From Cellulomonas dongxiuzhuiae (GTDB taxonomy: Bacteria; Actinomycetota; Actinomycetes; Actinomycetales; Cellulomonadaceae), in contig NZ_CP076023.1 of the NCBI RefSeq assembly GCF_018623035.1, forward strand, positions 434,001 to 498,000: a stretch of DNA of 64,000 nucleotides. Reading direction: 5' to 3'. The notes beneath the pieces were generated by a model. The model saw only the letters and a program-made list of their open reading frames with translations. It ran no database searches and was not told the origin of the DNA. A program made the translations under genes and the position numbers. Positions 8,555 to 16,140 of the stretch are shown here, one piece after another; positions within the stretch are counted from its first letter, which is position 1, and the number at the start of each line of letters is the position of its first letter.

Positions 8555-9853
8555 GTGCAGCGGGTGGGGCCGCGGGACGTCGTGCCGCTGGGCGCGGCGG
8601 ACACCGCGCGTGCCCTGGGCGTGCTCGCCGGCCTGGTGGCGCAGGGCGCCATCCGGCGGCGCCCGCGGGTGACGCCGCTGGCGGACCGGATGCACTGGGA
8701 CGACCGGGGCGTCGAGACGCTGCGGACCCTCGCGGACCGGTACGACCGGCGCCCCGTGCTCCTGCGCCTCGGCGTGCGCGACATGCTGGTGCCGCTGCAC
8801 GTCGACGACGCGCGGGCCGTGCTCGCGGCGTCGCCCGAGCCGTTCTCGCCCGCGTCGGCCGAGAAGCGCGGCGCGCTGCACCACTTCCAGCCCGACGGCG
8901 TCCTCATCAGCCCGACGCGTCGCCGCCCGCCCCGGCGGGCGTGGAACGAGGCGGCCCTGGACACGGGCCGCCCGGTGCACGCCGCGGCGCCCAGGTTCGA
9001 CGCCACCGTGACGGCCGACGCCGCGTGGATCGCCCAGCGCGCGCTGCGTCACGACGACATCGGGTTCGACGACGTCGACGACCTGCTGTGGGCGACGGTC
9101 CGTGAGGTCGCGCTCGGCCCGGGCGCACGCCACGACGTGCGTCTGACGGACGAGCTGCTGGCGCTGCGCGGGCGCGCCAACTGGTCGGGCGTCGTGCCCG
9201 TGGCGACGCGGCGCCGCGCGGCCTTCCTGCAGCGGCTCCACGAGCACGTCGTCGCGGCCCCTCCGAACTCGCTCGCGGGCCACGGACGTGCCGCCGCCGG
9301 TGACTCGTCGGCCGTGACCTCGCAGGTCGCGCACTGGCTGTTCGCGTTCGACGCCGCGCGCATCACGCTGTGGCGGGCGCTCGCGGTGCTGGCGGCGCGG
9401 CCCGCGCTGCAGGACGACGTGCGCCGCGAGCAGCCGGACGCGGACGTGCTGCCGCTGGCGCGCGCCGTGGTCGACGAGACGCTGCGGGTGTGGCCGACGA
9501 CCCTCGTGCTGCTGCGCGAGACGACCGCGCCGACCGGGTGGGGCGGCACGACGCTCGACCCGGGCACCGGCGTGGTGCTCGTCAGCTCCTACTGGCACCG
9601 CGACCCGGCGCTCGGCCCGGACGCCGACGCGTTCCGGCCGGGCACCGACCGGTCCGCCGGGCTCGTCGTGCCGTTCAGCGCCGGCCCGGTGGTCTGCCCC
9701 GCGCGCGACGTCGTCCTGCACGTCACGTCGCACCTGCTCGCGGCGCTCGTGCGGGCGGTGCGTTGGGAGCCCGTGACCCACCCGGGGCTGGGCCACGACC
9801 CGCTGCCGGGCTCCCTGGCGCACACCACCGTCCGGGTCGCCGCACGTCCCTGA
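8555..9853 (+). CDS. Cytochrome P450-like protein with an atypical oxygen-activation helix
   Basis: A 432-residue P450. The K-helix ExxR motif is present (DETLRVWP) and the haem-thiolate loop reads PFSAGPVVCPARDVV, with the Cys ligand and following Arg. The I-helix, normally (A/G)Gx(D/E)(T/S), reads WLFAFDAARITLW: the conserved acid-alcohol pair for proton delivery is not obvious. That could mean a peroxide-using enzyme or a non-oxygenase P450. GTG start at 8555. It leads a same-strand run with a diiron-type oxidase, a glycosyltransferase and a CDGSH protein, so it probably acts on a small molecule, possibly a lipid or glycolipid. Confidence 0.82.
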   Translation: MQRVGPRDVVPLGAADTARALGVLAGLVAQGAIRRRPRVTPLADRMHWDDRGVETLRTLADRYDRRPVLLRLGVRDMLVPLHVDDARAVLAASPEPFSPASAEKRGALHHFQPDGVLISPTRRRPPRRAWNEAALDTGRPVHAAAPRFDATVTADAAWIAQRALRHDDIGFDDVDDLLWATVREVALGPGARHDVRLTDELLALRGRANWSGVVPVATRRRAAFLQRLHEHVVAAPPNSLAGHGRAAAGDSSAVTSQVAHWLFAFDAARITLWRALAVLAARPALQDDVRREQPDADVLPLARAVVDETLRVWPTTLVLLRETTAPTGWGGTTLDPGTGVVLVSSYWHRDPALGPDADAFRPGTDRSAGLVVPFSAGPVVCPARDVVLHVTSHLLAALVRAVRWEPVTHPGLGHDPLPGSLAHTTVRVAARP

Positions 9854-9976
9854 CCTGCCGGTGCACCAGGCTCGCGTGCGCTGCAGCCCCGCCCGCGCCC
9901 CCCGGTGGCGGGTCCGGGGGTGCCGGGTGACCATGAGCGGGCGCCGAGCAGGGCGCGACCCGCGCAGGAGGAACGC

Positions 9977-11044
9977 ATGACCATCCAGATGTCGTCCCCG
10001 GCACCGCTCGCCACCCGGCCCCAGTCGCCGATGCCGCTCCCGACGCCGCGCGGTCCCCTGAGCGACGCGCTGCTGCGCGTCCTGACGGGTGCCGCCGAGC
10101 CGGCCGTCCTGCACGGGGAGGTCGCGGACGTGCTCGCCGCCCCCACAGGGTCGTGGCTCGAGCACGACGACGTGCAGCTCGCGCTGACCTGCATGTACGA
10201 GCTGCACTACCGCGGGCTCGACGGTGTCGACGACGACTGGGAGTGGCAGCCGGACGTGCTGGCGGCCCGTGCGGCGCTCGAGCGGGCGGTCGAGGCGGAG
10301 CTGCGCGAGCGCGTCACCGTCCAGGCCCCGACGGACACGTCCGCGGCCGCGGTCGCCCGCACGCTCTTCACGCTCACGTCGTCCGACGACGGCCCCAGCA
10401 TGTCCCGCTGGATCGCCCGCCGTGCGCAGCGCGAGCAGCTCGAGGAGTTCGTCGTGCACCGCTCGGTGTACCAGCTCAAGGAGGCCGACCCGCACACGTG
10501 GTCCGTGCCGCGGCTGGGCGGGGCGCCGAAGGTCGCGCTCATGGAGATCCAGTCGGACGAGTACGGCGCGGGCGACCCCGAGCGGGCGCACGCGGCCCTC
10601 TTCGCGCAGGCCATGCGCGGACTGGACCTGGACGACACGTACGGGCGGTACGTCGACCACGTGCCCGCGATCACGCTGGCGCACCCCAACGTCATGTCGA
10701 TGTTCGGCCTGCACCGCCGGCTGCGCGGCGCGATCGTCGGGCACCTGGCGGCGTTCGAGATGACGTCGTCCGTCCCCAACCGCCTGTACGGCAACGGCAT
10801 GCGGCGCCTGGGCCTGGGCCTGGACGTCACGGAGTACTTCGACGAGCACGTCGAGGCCGACGCGGTGCACGAGCAGATCGCCGGGCGGGACATGGCCGGC
10901 CTGCTCGTGGAGCAGGAGCCGACGCTCGGGGGCGACGTCGTCTGGGGTGCGGCGGTCTGCCTCACGCTCGACGGCATGTGGGCGCAGCACGTGCTGGACC
11001 GCTGGGAGGCCGGTGCGCGGTCGCTCCGGCAGCCGGTGCGATGA
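9977..11044 (+). CDS. Iron-containing redox enzyme family protein (heme-oxygenase-like diiron fold)
   Basis: A 355-residue all-helical protein. The pattern ELHYRG, HRSVYQLKEADPHTW, MEIQSDEYGAG, FEMTSSVPNRLYGNG and FDEHVEADAVHE is that of the iron-containing redox enzyme / heme-oxygenase-like diiron oxidase family, with Glu, Asp and His residues placed to bind two irons. Family members carry out N-oxygenation, desaturation or C-C cleavage on very varied substrates. The ATG at 9977 has a strong AGGAGGA ribosome site. Its stop overlaps the next start (ATGA-type overlap at 11041-11044), coupling it to the glycosyltransferase. The downstream CDGSH protein is a plausible electron donor (inference). 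Confidence 0.83.
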   Translation: MTIQMSSPAPLATRPQSPMPLPTPRGPLSDALLRVLTGAAEPAVLHGEVADVLAAPTGSWLEHDDVQLALTCMYELHYRGLDGVDDDWEWQPDVLAARAALERAVEAELRERVTVQAPTDTSAAAVARTLFTLTSSDDGPSMSRWIARRAQREQLEEFVVHRSVYQLKEADPHTWSVPRLGGAPKVALMEIQSDEYGAGDPERAHAALFAQAMRGLDLDDTYGRYVDHVPAITLAHPNVMSMFGLHRRLRGAIVGHLAAFEMTSSVPNRLYGNGMRRLGLGLDVTEYFDEHVEADAVHEQIAGRDMAGLLVEQEPTLGGDVVWGAAVCLTLDGMWAQHVLDRWEAGARSLRQPVR

Positions 11045-12015
11045 GCGTCCGTCACCCCGACGCGGTGTACGTGCTGCCCCTGCGCAGCGGCACGCCGCTC
11101 GCCGCCGAGGCGCTGGCCTACCTGCGAGCGCTGACGCGCGAGCTCGCCGTGGTCGTCGTCGACGGCTCGCCGGACCCGGTGCGGGCCGCCAACGCGCGCG
11201 CCCTGCCCGACGAGGTCCGCCACGTCGACGCTCCCGCGCCGCGGCGCGGCCGCAACGGCAAGGTCCTGGGGGTGCGGCGCGGCCTGGCGGTGTCCGACGC
11301 CCCGCGCGTCGTCGTCGCCGACGACGACGTCCGCTGGGAGGCCGCCGCGCTGGGCCGCGCGCTGGCGATGCTCGACGACGTCGACCTGGTGCGGCCGCAG
11401 AACGTCTTCGACCCGCAGCCCTGGCACGCGCGCTGGGACACCGGCCGCTCGCTGCTCAACCGTGCGGTCGCCGGTGACTGGCCGGGCACGCTCGTCGTGC
11501 GCCGCGCCGCGCTGCCGCCCCACGGGTACGCGGCCGACGTGCTGTTCGAGAACCTCGAGCTGGTGCGGACCGTCCGGGCGCGGGGTGGACGCGAGCGCGT
11601 CGCGCGGGACCTGCTGGTGCGGCGCCTGCCCCCGACCGCGCGGCACTTCTGGCAGCAGCGCGTGCGGCAGGCGTACGACAGCCACGCGCAGCCCGGGCGG
11701 CTGCTGGTCGAGCTCGCGGTGCTGCCGTCGCTGCTCGTGGCGGTGCAGCGGCACCGGGTGCGGCGGGCGGTGGCCGGGGTCGCGGTGGCCACGGTCGGGC
11801 TGGCGGAGGTGGGCCGTCGGCGCGACGGTGGCGCCCGCGTGTACCCCGCGTCCGCGGCGCTGTGGGCTCCGGTGTGGCTGGGCGAGCGGGCCGTGTGCGC
11901 ATGGGTCGCGCTGGCCCACCGGGTCAGGGGCGGTGTGCCCTACGCGGGCACGCGCCTGCGAGCGGCCGCCACGACGAACCGTCGGCTGCGCCACCCCGTG
12001 GGGCTCGCGGCATGA
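11041..12015 (+). CDS. Glycosyltransferase family 2-like protein
   Basis: A 324-residue protein with a GT-A fold start: VYVLPLRSG, VVVVDGSPDPVRAAN, and the metal-binding acidic motif VVVADDDVRWE (DxD-like). The C-terminal 120 residues contain hydrophobic helices (LLVELAVLPSLLVAVQ, VAGVAVATVGLAEVG) suggesting membrane association. ATG at 11041 overlaps the stop of the diiron-protein gene, and its own stop overlaps the CDGSH start, so the three are one translational unit. It would transfer a sugar from a nucleotide donor to an acceptor made or modified by the neighbouring redox enzymes (inference). Confidence 0.75.
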   Translation: MSVRHPDAVYVLPLRSGTPLAAEALAYLRALTRELAVVVVDGSPDPVRAANARALPDEVRHVDAPAPRRGRNGKVLGVRRGLAVSDAPRVVVADDDVRWEAAALGRALAMLDDVDLVRPQNVFDPQPWHARWDTGRSLLNRAVAGDWPGTLVVRRAALPPHGYAADVLFENLELVRTVRARGGRERVARDLLVRRLPPTARHFWQQRVRQAYDSHAQPGRLLVELAVLPSLLVAVQRHRVRRAVAGVAVATVGLAEVGRRRDGGARVYPASAALWAPVWLGERAVCAWVALAHRVRGGVPYAGTRLRAAATTNRRLRHPVGLAA

Positions 12016-12233
12016 CCGCCGACGACGACGCCCGCGGCCGCCGGCCCGTGCGCATCACCCCCTGCGCGGACGGCCCGCTGCTCGTGCGCGGCCCGGTCGA
12101 GCTGGTCGGGGCCGACGGCGAGACGGTCGTGCCACGCCGCCGGACGGTCGCGCTGTGCCGCTGCGGCGGGACGGCCACGCCGCCGTGGTGCGACGGGACC
12201 CACAAGGTCAACGGGTTCCGCACGTCCGACTGA
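12012..12233 (+). CDS. CDGSH iron-sulfur domain protein
   Basis: A 73-residue protein with the CDGSH 2Fe-2S motif: CRCGGTATPPWCDGTHK supplies three Cys and one His ligand. Such small proteins act in electron transfer or redox sensing. It overlaps the glycosyltransferase stop by 4 bp and ends the operon begun by the P450. The 3Cys-1His cluster here is a natural candidate for feeding electrons to the diiron protein two genes upstream. Confidence 0.9.
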   Translation: MTADDDARGRRPVRITPCADGPLLVRGPVELVGADGETVVPRRRTVALCRCGGTATPPWCDGTHKVNGFRTSD

Positions 12234-12337
12234 CGGCCGCACCCTCGCGCCCGCCGCGCGCCGCCGTCCGGGTCATCGCGACATACCGGTCACCCGGTCA
12301 CCGCATCCGCGGGCCGCGGTGTCGGTAGGGTCGGCCC

Positions 12338-13384
12338 ATGACCTTGAGCGGGCGGCGCGCGGGTGTCGTCACGCTCAAGGACGTGGCCGCGGCTGCGGGC
12401 GTGTCGGTCGCGACCGCCTCGCAGGCGCTCGCGGGCCGCGGGCGGATGACGGACGCCACGCGTGAGCGGGTGCGCCGCGCCGCCGAGAGCCTGGGCTACC
12501 TGCCGAACGCGATGGCCCGCGGTCTGCGCACGGGGCGCTCGCACGCGCTGGGGGTGCACAACCAGAGCGCCGCGGAGAGCCTGGGGACGGCGTACTTCCG
12601 TGACTTCCTCGCCGGTGCCATCGAGGCCGCGCACCGGCACGACCACGACCTGGTGGTGCTGTCGTCGGACACGCACCGGCCGCGCACGACCGCGCCGCGC
12701 GTCGACGGGGTCGTCGTGGTCGACCCGATCGCGAACGACCTGCGAGCACGCGAGCTCATGGAGATGCCCGTGCCCGTCGTGGCGGGCGAGCACGTGCCGG
12801 CGCACATGCCGCCGTGCGCGGTGGTCGCCGTGGACCACGCGACGGCTCTGCGCACCGTGCTCGACGCGGCGGCGACGGCGGGCGCGAGCCGGCCGCTGCT
12901 CGCCGCGCCCGACGAGAACAGCGGGTGGGGCGAGCTGCTGCGCGAGATCGTCGGCGCCTGGTGCGCCGAGCGCGGGACGACCCCGGTGCTGGTCAGCACC
13001 CAGTTCGGGATCCGCTCGGTCGAGCACGACCGCTCGCTGCTGACACCGGTGCTGGCGGCGCACCCCAAGGTCGACCTGGTCATCGGCGCCTCGCCGTTCG
13101 CGGCGCGGGGCGCCCTGGAGGTCCTGCGGGCGCTCGGGCGCACCCCGGGCGGCGACGTGCTGGTGGCCGCGTGCGCCGACGAGCCCGCCCTGGCAGAACA
13201 TGATCCGGCCGTCACGGCGGTGGAGCTCCCCGCTCACGCGCTGGGGGTCGCGTGCGTCGAGCGCCTGATCGAGATCCTCGACTCGGACGGCGGTGCGCAG
13301 GACGCGCTCGGGACCGTCCGGACCATCCCCGCGCCGGTGCACCTGCGCGCGTCCACGTCGGGGACCGTCGCCGCGATGCGCTGA
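12338..13384 (+). CDS. LacI-family transcriptional regulator
   Basis: A 348-residue regulator. The N-terminal HTH reads VTLKDVAAAAGVSVATASQALAGRGRMTDATRERV in outline, with the hinge helix (LPNAMARGLRTGRSHALGV), then a periplasmic-binding-protein-like sensor domain. It lies immediately upstream of, and on the same strand as, the ureohydrolase/transporter cluster, and LacI-like palindromes occupy the 136-bp gap, so it is the probable local regulator. The effector could be a sugar, as for most LacI proteins, or a nucleoside or amino-compound. Confidence 0.9.
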   Translation: MTLSGRRAGVVTLKDVAAAAGVSVATASQALAGRGRMTDATRERVRRAAESLGYLPNAMARGLRTGRSHALGVHNQSAAESLGTAYFRDFLAGAIEAAHRHDHDLVVLSSDTHRPRTTAPRVDGVVVVDPIANDLRARELMEMPVPVVAGEHVPAHMPPCAVVAVDHATALRTVLDAAATAGASRPLLAAPDENSGWGELLREIVGAWCAERGTTPVLVSTQFGIRSVEHDRSLLTPVLAAHPKVDLVIGASPFAARGALEVLRALGRTPGGDVLVAACADEPALAEHDPAVTAVELPAHALGVACVERLIEILDSDGGAQDALGTVRTIPAPVHLRASTSGTVAAMR

Positions 13385-13497
13385 GAAATCGTTTCACCAA
13401 GGTTACGCGGACGGGCGCCCGACGTCACGAGATGCCTCTGGGCGACGTCGCAGGTTAAACCCATGTTTCGTGATCTGCAGATCCTGGAAAATCGATT
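13385..13497. promoter_or_regulatory. Palindromic operator candidates upstream of the ureohydrolase cluster
   Basis: Three palindromes lie between the LacI gene and the first ureohydrolase: GAAATCGTTTC at 13385-13395, the perfect GATCTGCAGATC at 13472-13483, and AATCGATT at 13490-13497. The first and third have the central CG of LacI-type operators. This region is also noticeably AT-richer than its surroundings, as expected for a promoter. Confidence 0.5.
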
Positions 13498-13520
13498 AGG
13501 CACGTGTCTACGTTCCTGTC

Positions 13521-14798
13521 ATGAGCAGCGAGCACGCGGATCCCGCGACGGCGGCAGGCGAGGGTCACGACCACGACACCCACGACCACGCCCCCGAGGG
13601 GCACGAGGGCCACGGCCACACGCACGACCTGTGGCCGGAGGGCTTCTGGGAGCAGCCCCGCCGTCTCGGCGAGGGGCTCGAGGGGCACGGTGCCGTCGAC
13701 GACCACAACAGCGGTCGTCGCCCGGGTCTCTTCCACGTCAACCGCCGGCACGGCGGCAGCCACTCGGGCATCCGCACGTTCGCCAAGCTCCCGATGGCCC
13801 TGACCCCGGAGGACCTGCGCGCCGCCGGCGTCGACGTGGCCGTGCTCGGCGTGCCGTGGGACTCCACGGCCGGCGGCCGCTCCGGCACGAACCACGGTCC
13901 CCTCGCGCTGCGGTCCGTCCCGCACTTCGGCAGCTACGGCTTCCCCAGCCAGCACCTCGACGTGCGGGTCAACCCGTTCGAGGTCCTCACGATGTGCGAC
14001 TACGGCGACGCGCCGATCCACGTCGGCAACACCGCCGCCACGTTCGAGTCGGTCCGCAAGTTCGTCGGCACCGTCGTCGACGCCGGCGCGATCCCGATCA
14101 TCATGGGCGGCGACCACGCGATCACGTGGCCCGCGGCGACGGCCGTCGCCGACCACTACGGCCACGGCAAGGTCGGCATCGTCCACTTCGACGCCCACGC
14201 GGACGTCGGTGAGGACATGAACGGGGCACTCGCCTCGCACGGCACGCCGATGCGCAAGCTCATCGACTCCGGCGCCGTGCCCGGCCGCAACTTCGTCCAG
14301 GTGGGCCTGCGGGGGTACTGGCCCGACCGCGAGACGCTCGACTGGATGGACGAGCACGAGATGCGGACCCACTTCATGGCGGAGATCGACCGCGACGGGT
14401 TCGACAAGGTGCTCGAGCGGGCGGTCGACGAGGCGCTCGACCAGGCGGACCACCTGTACCTGTCGCTCGACATCGACGTGTGCGACCCGGCGTTCGCGCC
14501 CGGGACCGGGACACCCGTGGCCGGGGGCATCACGTCGATCGACATCCTGCGGGCCGTGCGCCGCCTGTCCGCCGAGGTCGGGATCGTCGGCATGGACGTC
14601 GTCGAGGTGGCGCCTCCGTACGACAACAACGGCGAGATCACGGTGCTGCTCGCGAACCGGGCGATCGGTGAGGCGATGACCGGGACAGCCATGCGCCGCA
14701 TGGGTCTGACGGGATCCGACTACCTGCACCCCCACGCGCTCAACCTCGACGCCGACGGCGCCCGGCGCACGCAGGTGTTCCGCACCGACGGGCCCTGA
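13521..14798 (+). CDS. Ureohydrolase (agmatinase/guanidino-acid hydrolase family) with His-rich N-terminus, paralogue 1
   Basis: A 425-residue binuclear-metal ureohydrolase. All metal motifs are present: GGDHAITWP, HFDAHADVG and SLDIDVCDPAFAPGTGTP. These enzymes hydrolyse guanidino compounds to urea plus an amine. The entrance motif RSGTNHGP differs from the RPGxRxGP-type of standard agmatinases, so agmatine is not assured; guanidinobutyrate, guanidine or a guanidino secondary metabolite are alternatives. The first 35 residues are His/Asp/Glu-rich (HDHDTHDH, HEGHGHTHD), a probable metal-binding tail. A close paralogue follows 70 bp downstream. The promoter region carries LacI-type palindromes. 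Confidence 0.85.
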   Translation: MSSEHADPATAAGEGHDHDTHDHAPEGHEGHGHTHDLWPEGFWEQPRRLGEGLEGHGAVDDHNSGRRPGLFHVNRRHGGSHSGIRTFAKLPMALTPEDLRAAGVDVAVLGVPWDSTAGGRSGTNHGPLALRSVPHFGSYGFPSQHLDVRVNPFEVLTMCDYGDAPIHVGNTAATFESVRKFVGTVVDAGAIPIIMGGDHAITWPAATAVADHYGHGKVGIVHFDAHADVGEDMNGALASHGTPMRKLIDSGAVPGRNFVQVGLRGYWPDRETLDWMDEHEMRTHFMAEIDRDGFDKVLERAVDEALDQADHLYLSLDIDVCDPAFAPGTGTPVAGGITSIDILRAVRRLSAEVGIVGMDVVEVAPPYDNNGEITVLLANRAIGEAMTGTAMRRMGLTGSDYLHPHALNLDADGARRTQVFRTDGP

Positions 14799-14868
14799 CC
14801 GTCCGCCCGCACCCGCGTCCCACCCCCTGACCCCGGCCCCCGACGCCGCCCGACCCCGGAGGACCCCC

Positions 14869-16062
14869 ATGTCGCACGACCACGACCACCACCACGACCG
14901 CGCCCCCGAGGGGTTCTGGCAGCAGCCGCGCCGCCTCGGCGAGGGCCTCGAGGGCCACGGCGCCACCGACGACTACAACGAGGGCCGCCCGCCGGGCCTG
15001 CTGTTCCCCAACCGCAAGAACGAGGGCGGCTTCTCCGGCATCCAGACGTTCGCGAAGCTCCCCGTCGCGCTGACGCCGGAGGACCTGCGCGCCGCGAAGG
15101 TCGACGTCGCGGTGCTCGGCGTGCCGTGGGACTCGACCGCGACCGGGCGCAGCGGCACCAACCACGGACCGCTCGCGATCCGCGCGTGCGACTACAAGGG
15201 CGGCTACGGGCGCCCGCACTTCTCGCTCGACACGCACGTGGACGCGTTCGAGGAGCTCGTGATGGCGGACTACGGCGACGCCCCGATCTCCGTCGGCAAC
15301 ACCGCGCGCACGTTCGAGGACGTCCGCAAGTTCGTCGGGACGGTCGTCGACGCGGGCGCCATCCCGATCATCCTGGGCGGCGACCACTCCATCACCTGGC
15401 CGTGCGCCACCGCGGTGGCCGACCACTACGGCTACGGCAAGGTCGGCATCGTCCACTTCGACGCGCACGCCGACACGGGCGCGGACATGCCGGGCTCGCT
15501 CGCGTCGCACGGCACGCCGATGCGCCACCTCATCGACTCCGGCGCCGTCCCGGGCAAGAACTTCGTCCAGGTGGGCCTGCGGGGCTACTGGCCCGAGCAG
15601 GAGACGCTCGACTGGATGGACGACCAGAAGATGCGCACGCACTTCATGGCCGAGATCATCCGCGACGGCTTCGACAAGGTGCTCGAGCGGGCGGTCGACG
15701 AGGCGCTCGACCAGGCCGACCACCTGTACATCTCCCTGGACATCGACGTGTGCGACCCGGCCTACGCGCCGGGCACCGGCACCCCCGAGCCGGGCGGCAT
15801 CACGTCGAACGACATCCTGCGGGCCGTCCGCCGGCTCGCGGCCGAGGTCGGCATCGTCGCGATGGACGTCGTCGAGGTGTCCCCGCCCTACGACGACCGC
15901 GGCCAGATCACGGCGCTGCTCGCGAACCGCGCGATCCGTGAGGCCATGACGGGGATCGCGATGCACCGCACGAGCGTCACCGAGCCGGACTTCCTGCACC
16001 CGTACGCGCTCGGCCTCGACGCCGACGGCAACCGCCGCAACAAGGTGTTCCGCCGGGCCTGA
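14869..16062 (+). CDS. Ureohydrolase with His-rich N-terminus, paralogue 2
   Basis: A 397-residue paralogue of the preceding gene, very similar along its whole length. Metal motifs are GGDHSITWP, HFDAHADTG and SLDIDVCDPAYAPGTGTP, and the RSGTNHGP entrance motif is shared. The N-terminus is HDHDHHHDRAPEGFW, again His/Asp-rich but shorter. Differences cluster in the substrate-proximal region (for example KGGYGRPHFSLDTHVDAFEE against GSYGFPSQHLDVRVNPFEV), which suggests either two substrates or a heteromeric enzyme. The ATG at 14869 has a GGAGGA ribosome site. Confidence 0.85.
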   Translation: MSHDHDHHHDRAPEGFWQQPRRLGEGLEGHGATDDYNEGRPPGLLFPNRKNEGGFSGIQTFAKLPVALTPEDLRAAKVDVAVLGVPWDSTATGRSGTNHGPLAIRACDYKGGYGRPHFSLDTHVDAFEELVMADYGDAPISVGNTARTFEDVRKFVGTVVDAGAIPIILGGDHSITWPCATAVADHYGYGKVGIVHFDAHADTGADMPGSLASHGTPMRHLIDSGAVPGKNFVQVGLRGYWPEQETLDWMDDQKMRTHFMAEIIRDGFDKVLERAVDEALDQADHLYISLDIDVCDPAYAPGTGTPEPGGITSNDILRAVRRLAAEVGIVAMDVVEVSPPYDDRGQITALLANRAIREAMTGIAMHRTSVTEPDFLHPYALGLDADGNRRNKVFRRA

Positions 16063-16140
16063 CCCCGCGACCGCACCGACCGGCACCGACCCGCACCGAC
16101 CGGCCCGACCCGCGTTCCCCGACGAGAGAGGGATCCCCCC

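Noticed and set aside
7217..10990. A 1257-codon open frame on the minus strand across lgt, the P450 and the diiron-protein gene
   Set aside because: It is a GC-codon shadow: its translation is Arg/Pro/Gly/His-rich with no domain, and it runs opposite to well-supported genes.
13455..16086. Long minus-strand open frames opposite the ureohydrolases
   Set aside because: Their Val/Asp/Arg/His-rich repeats mirror the real + strand codons; no start signals and no recognisable domain.
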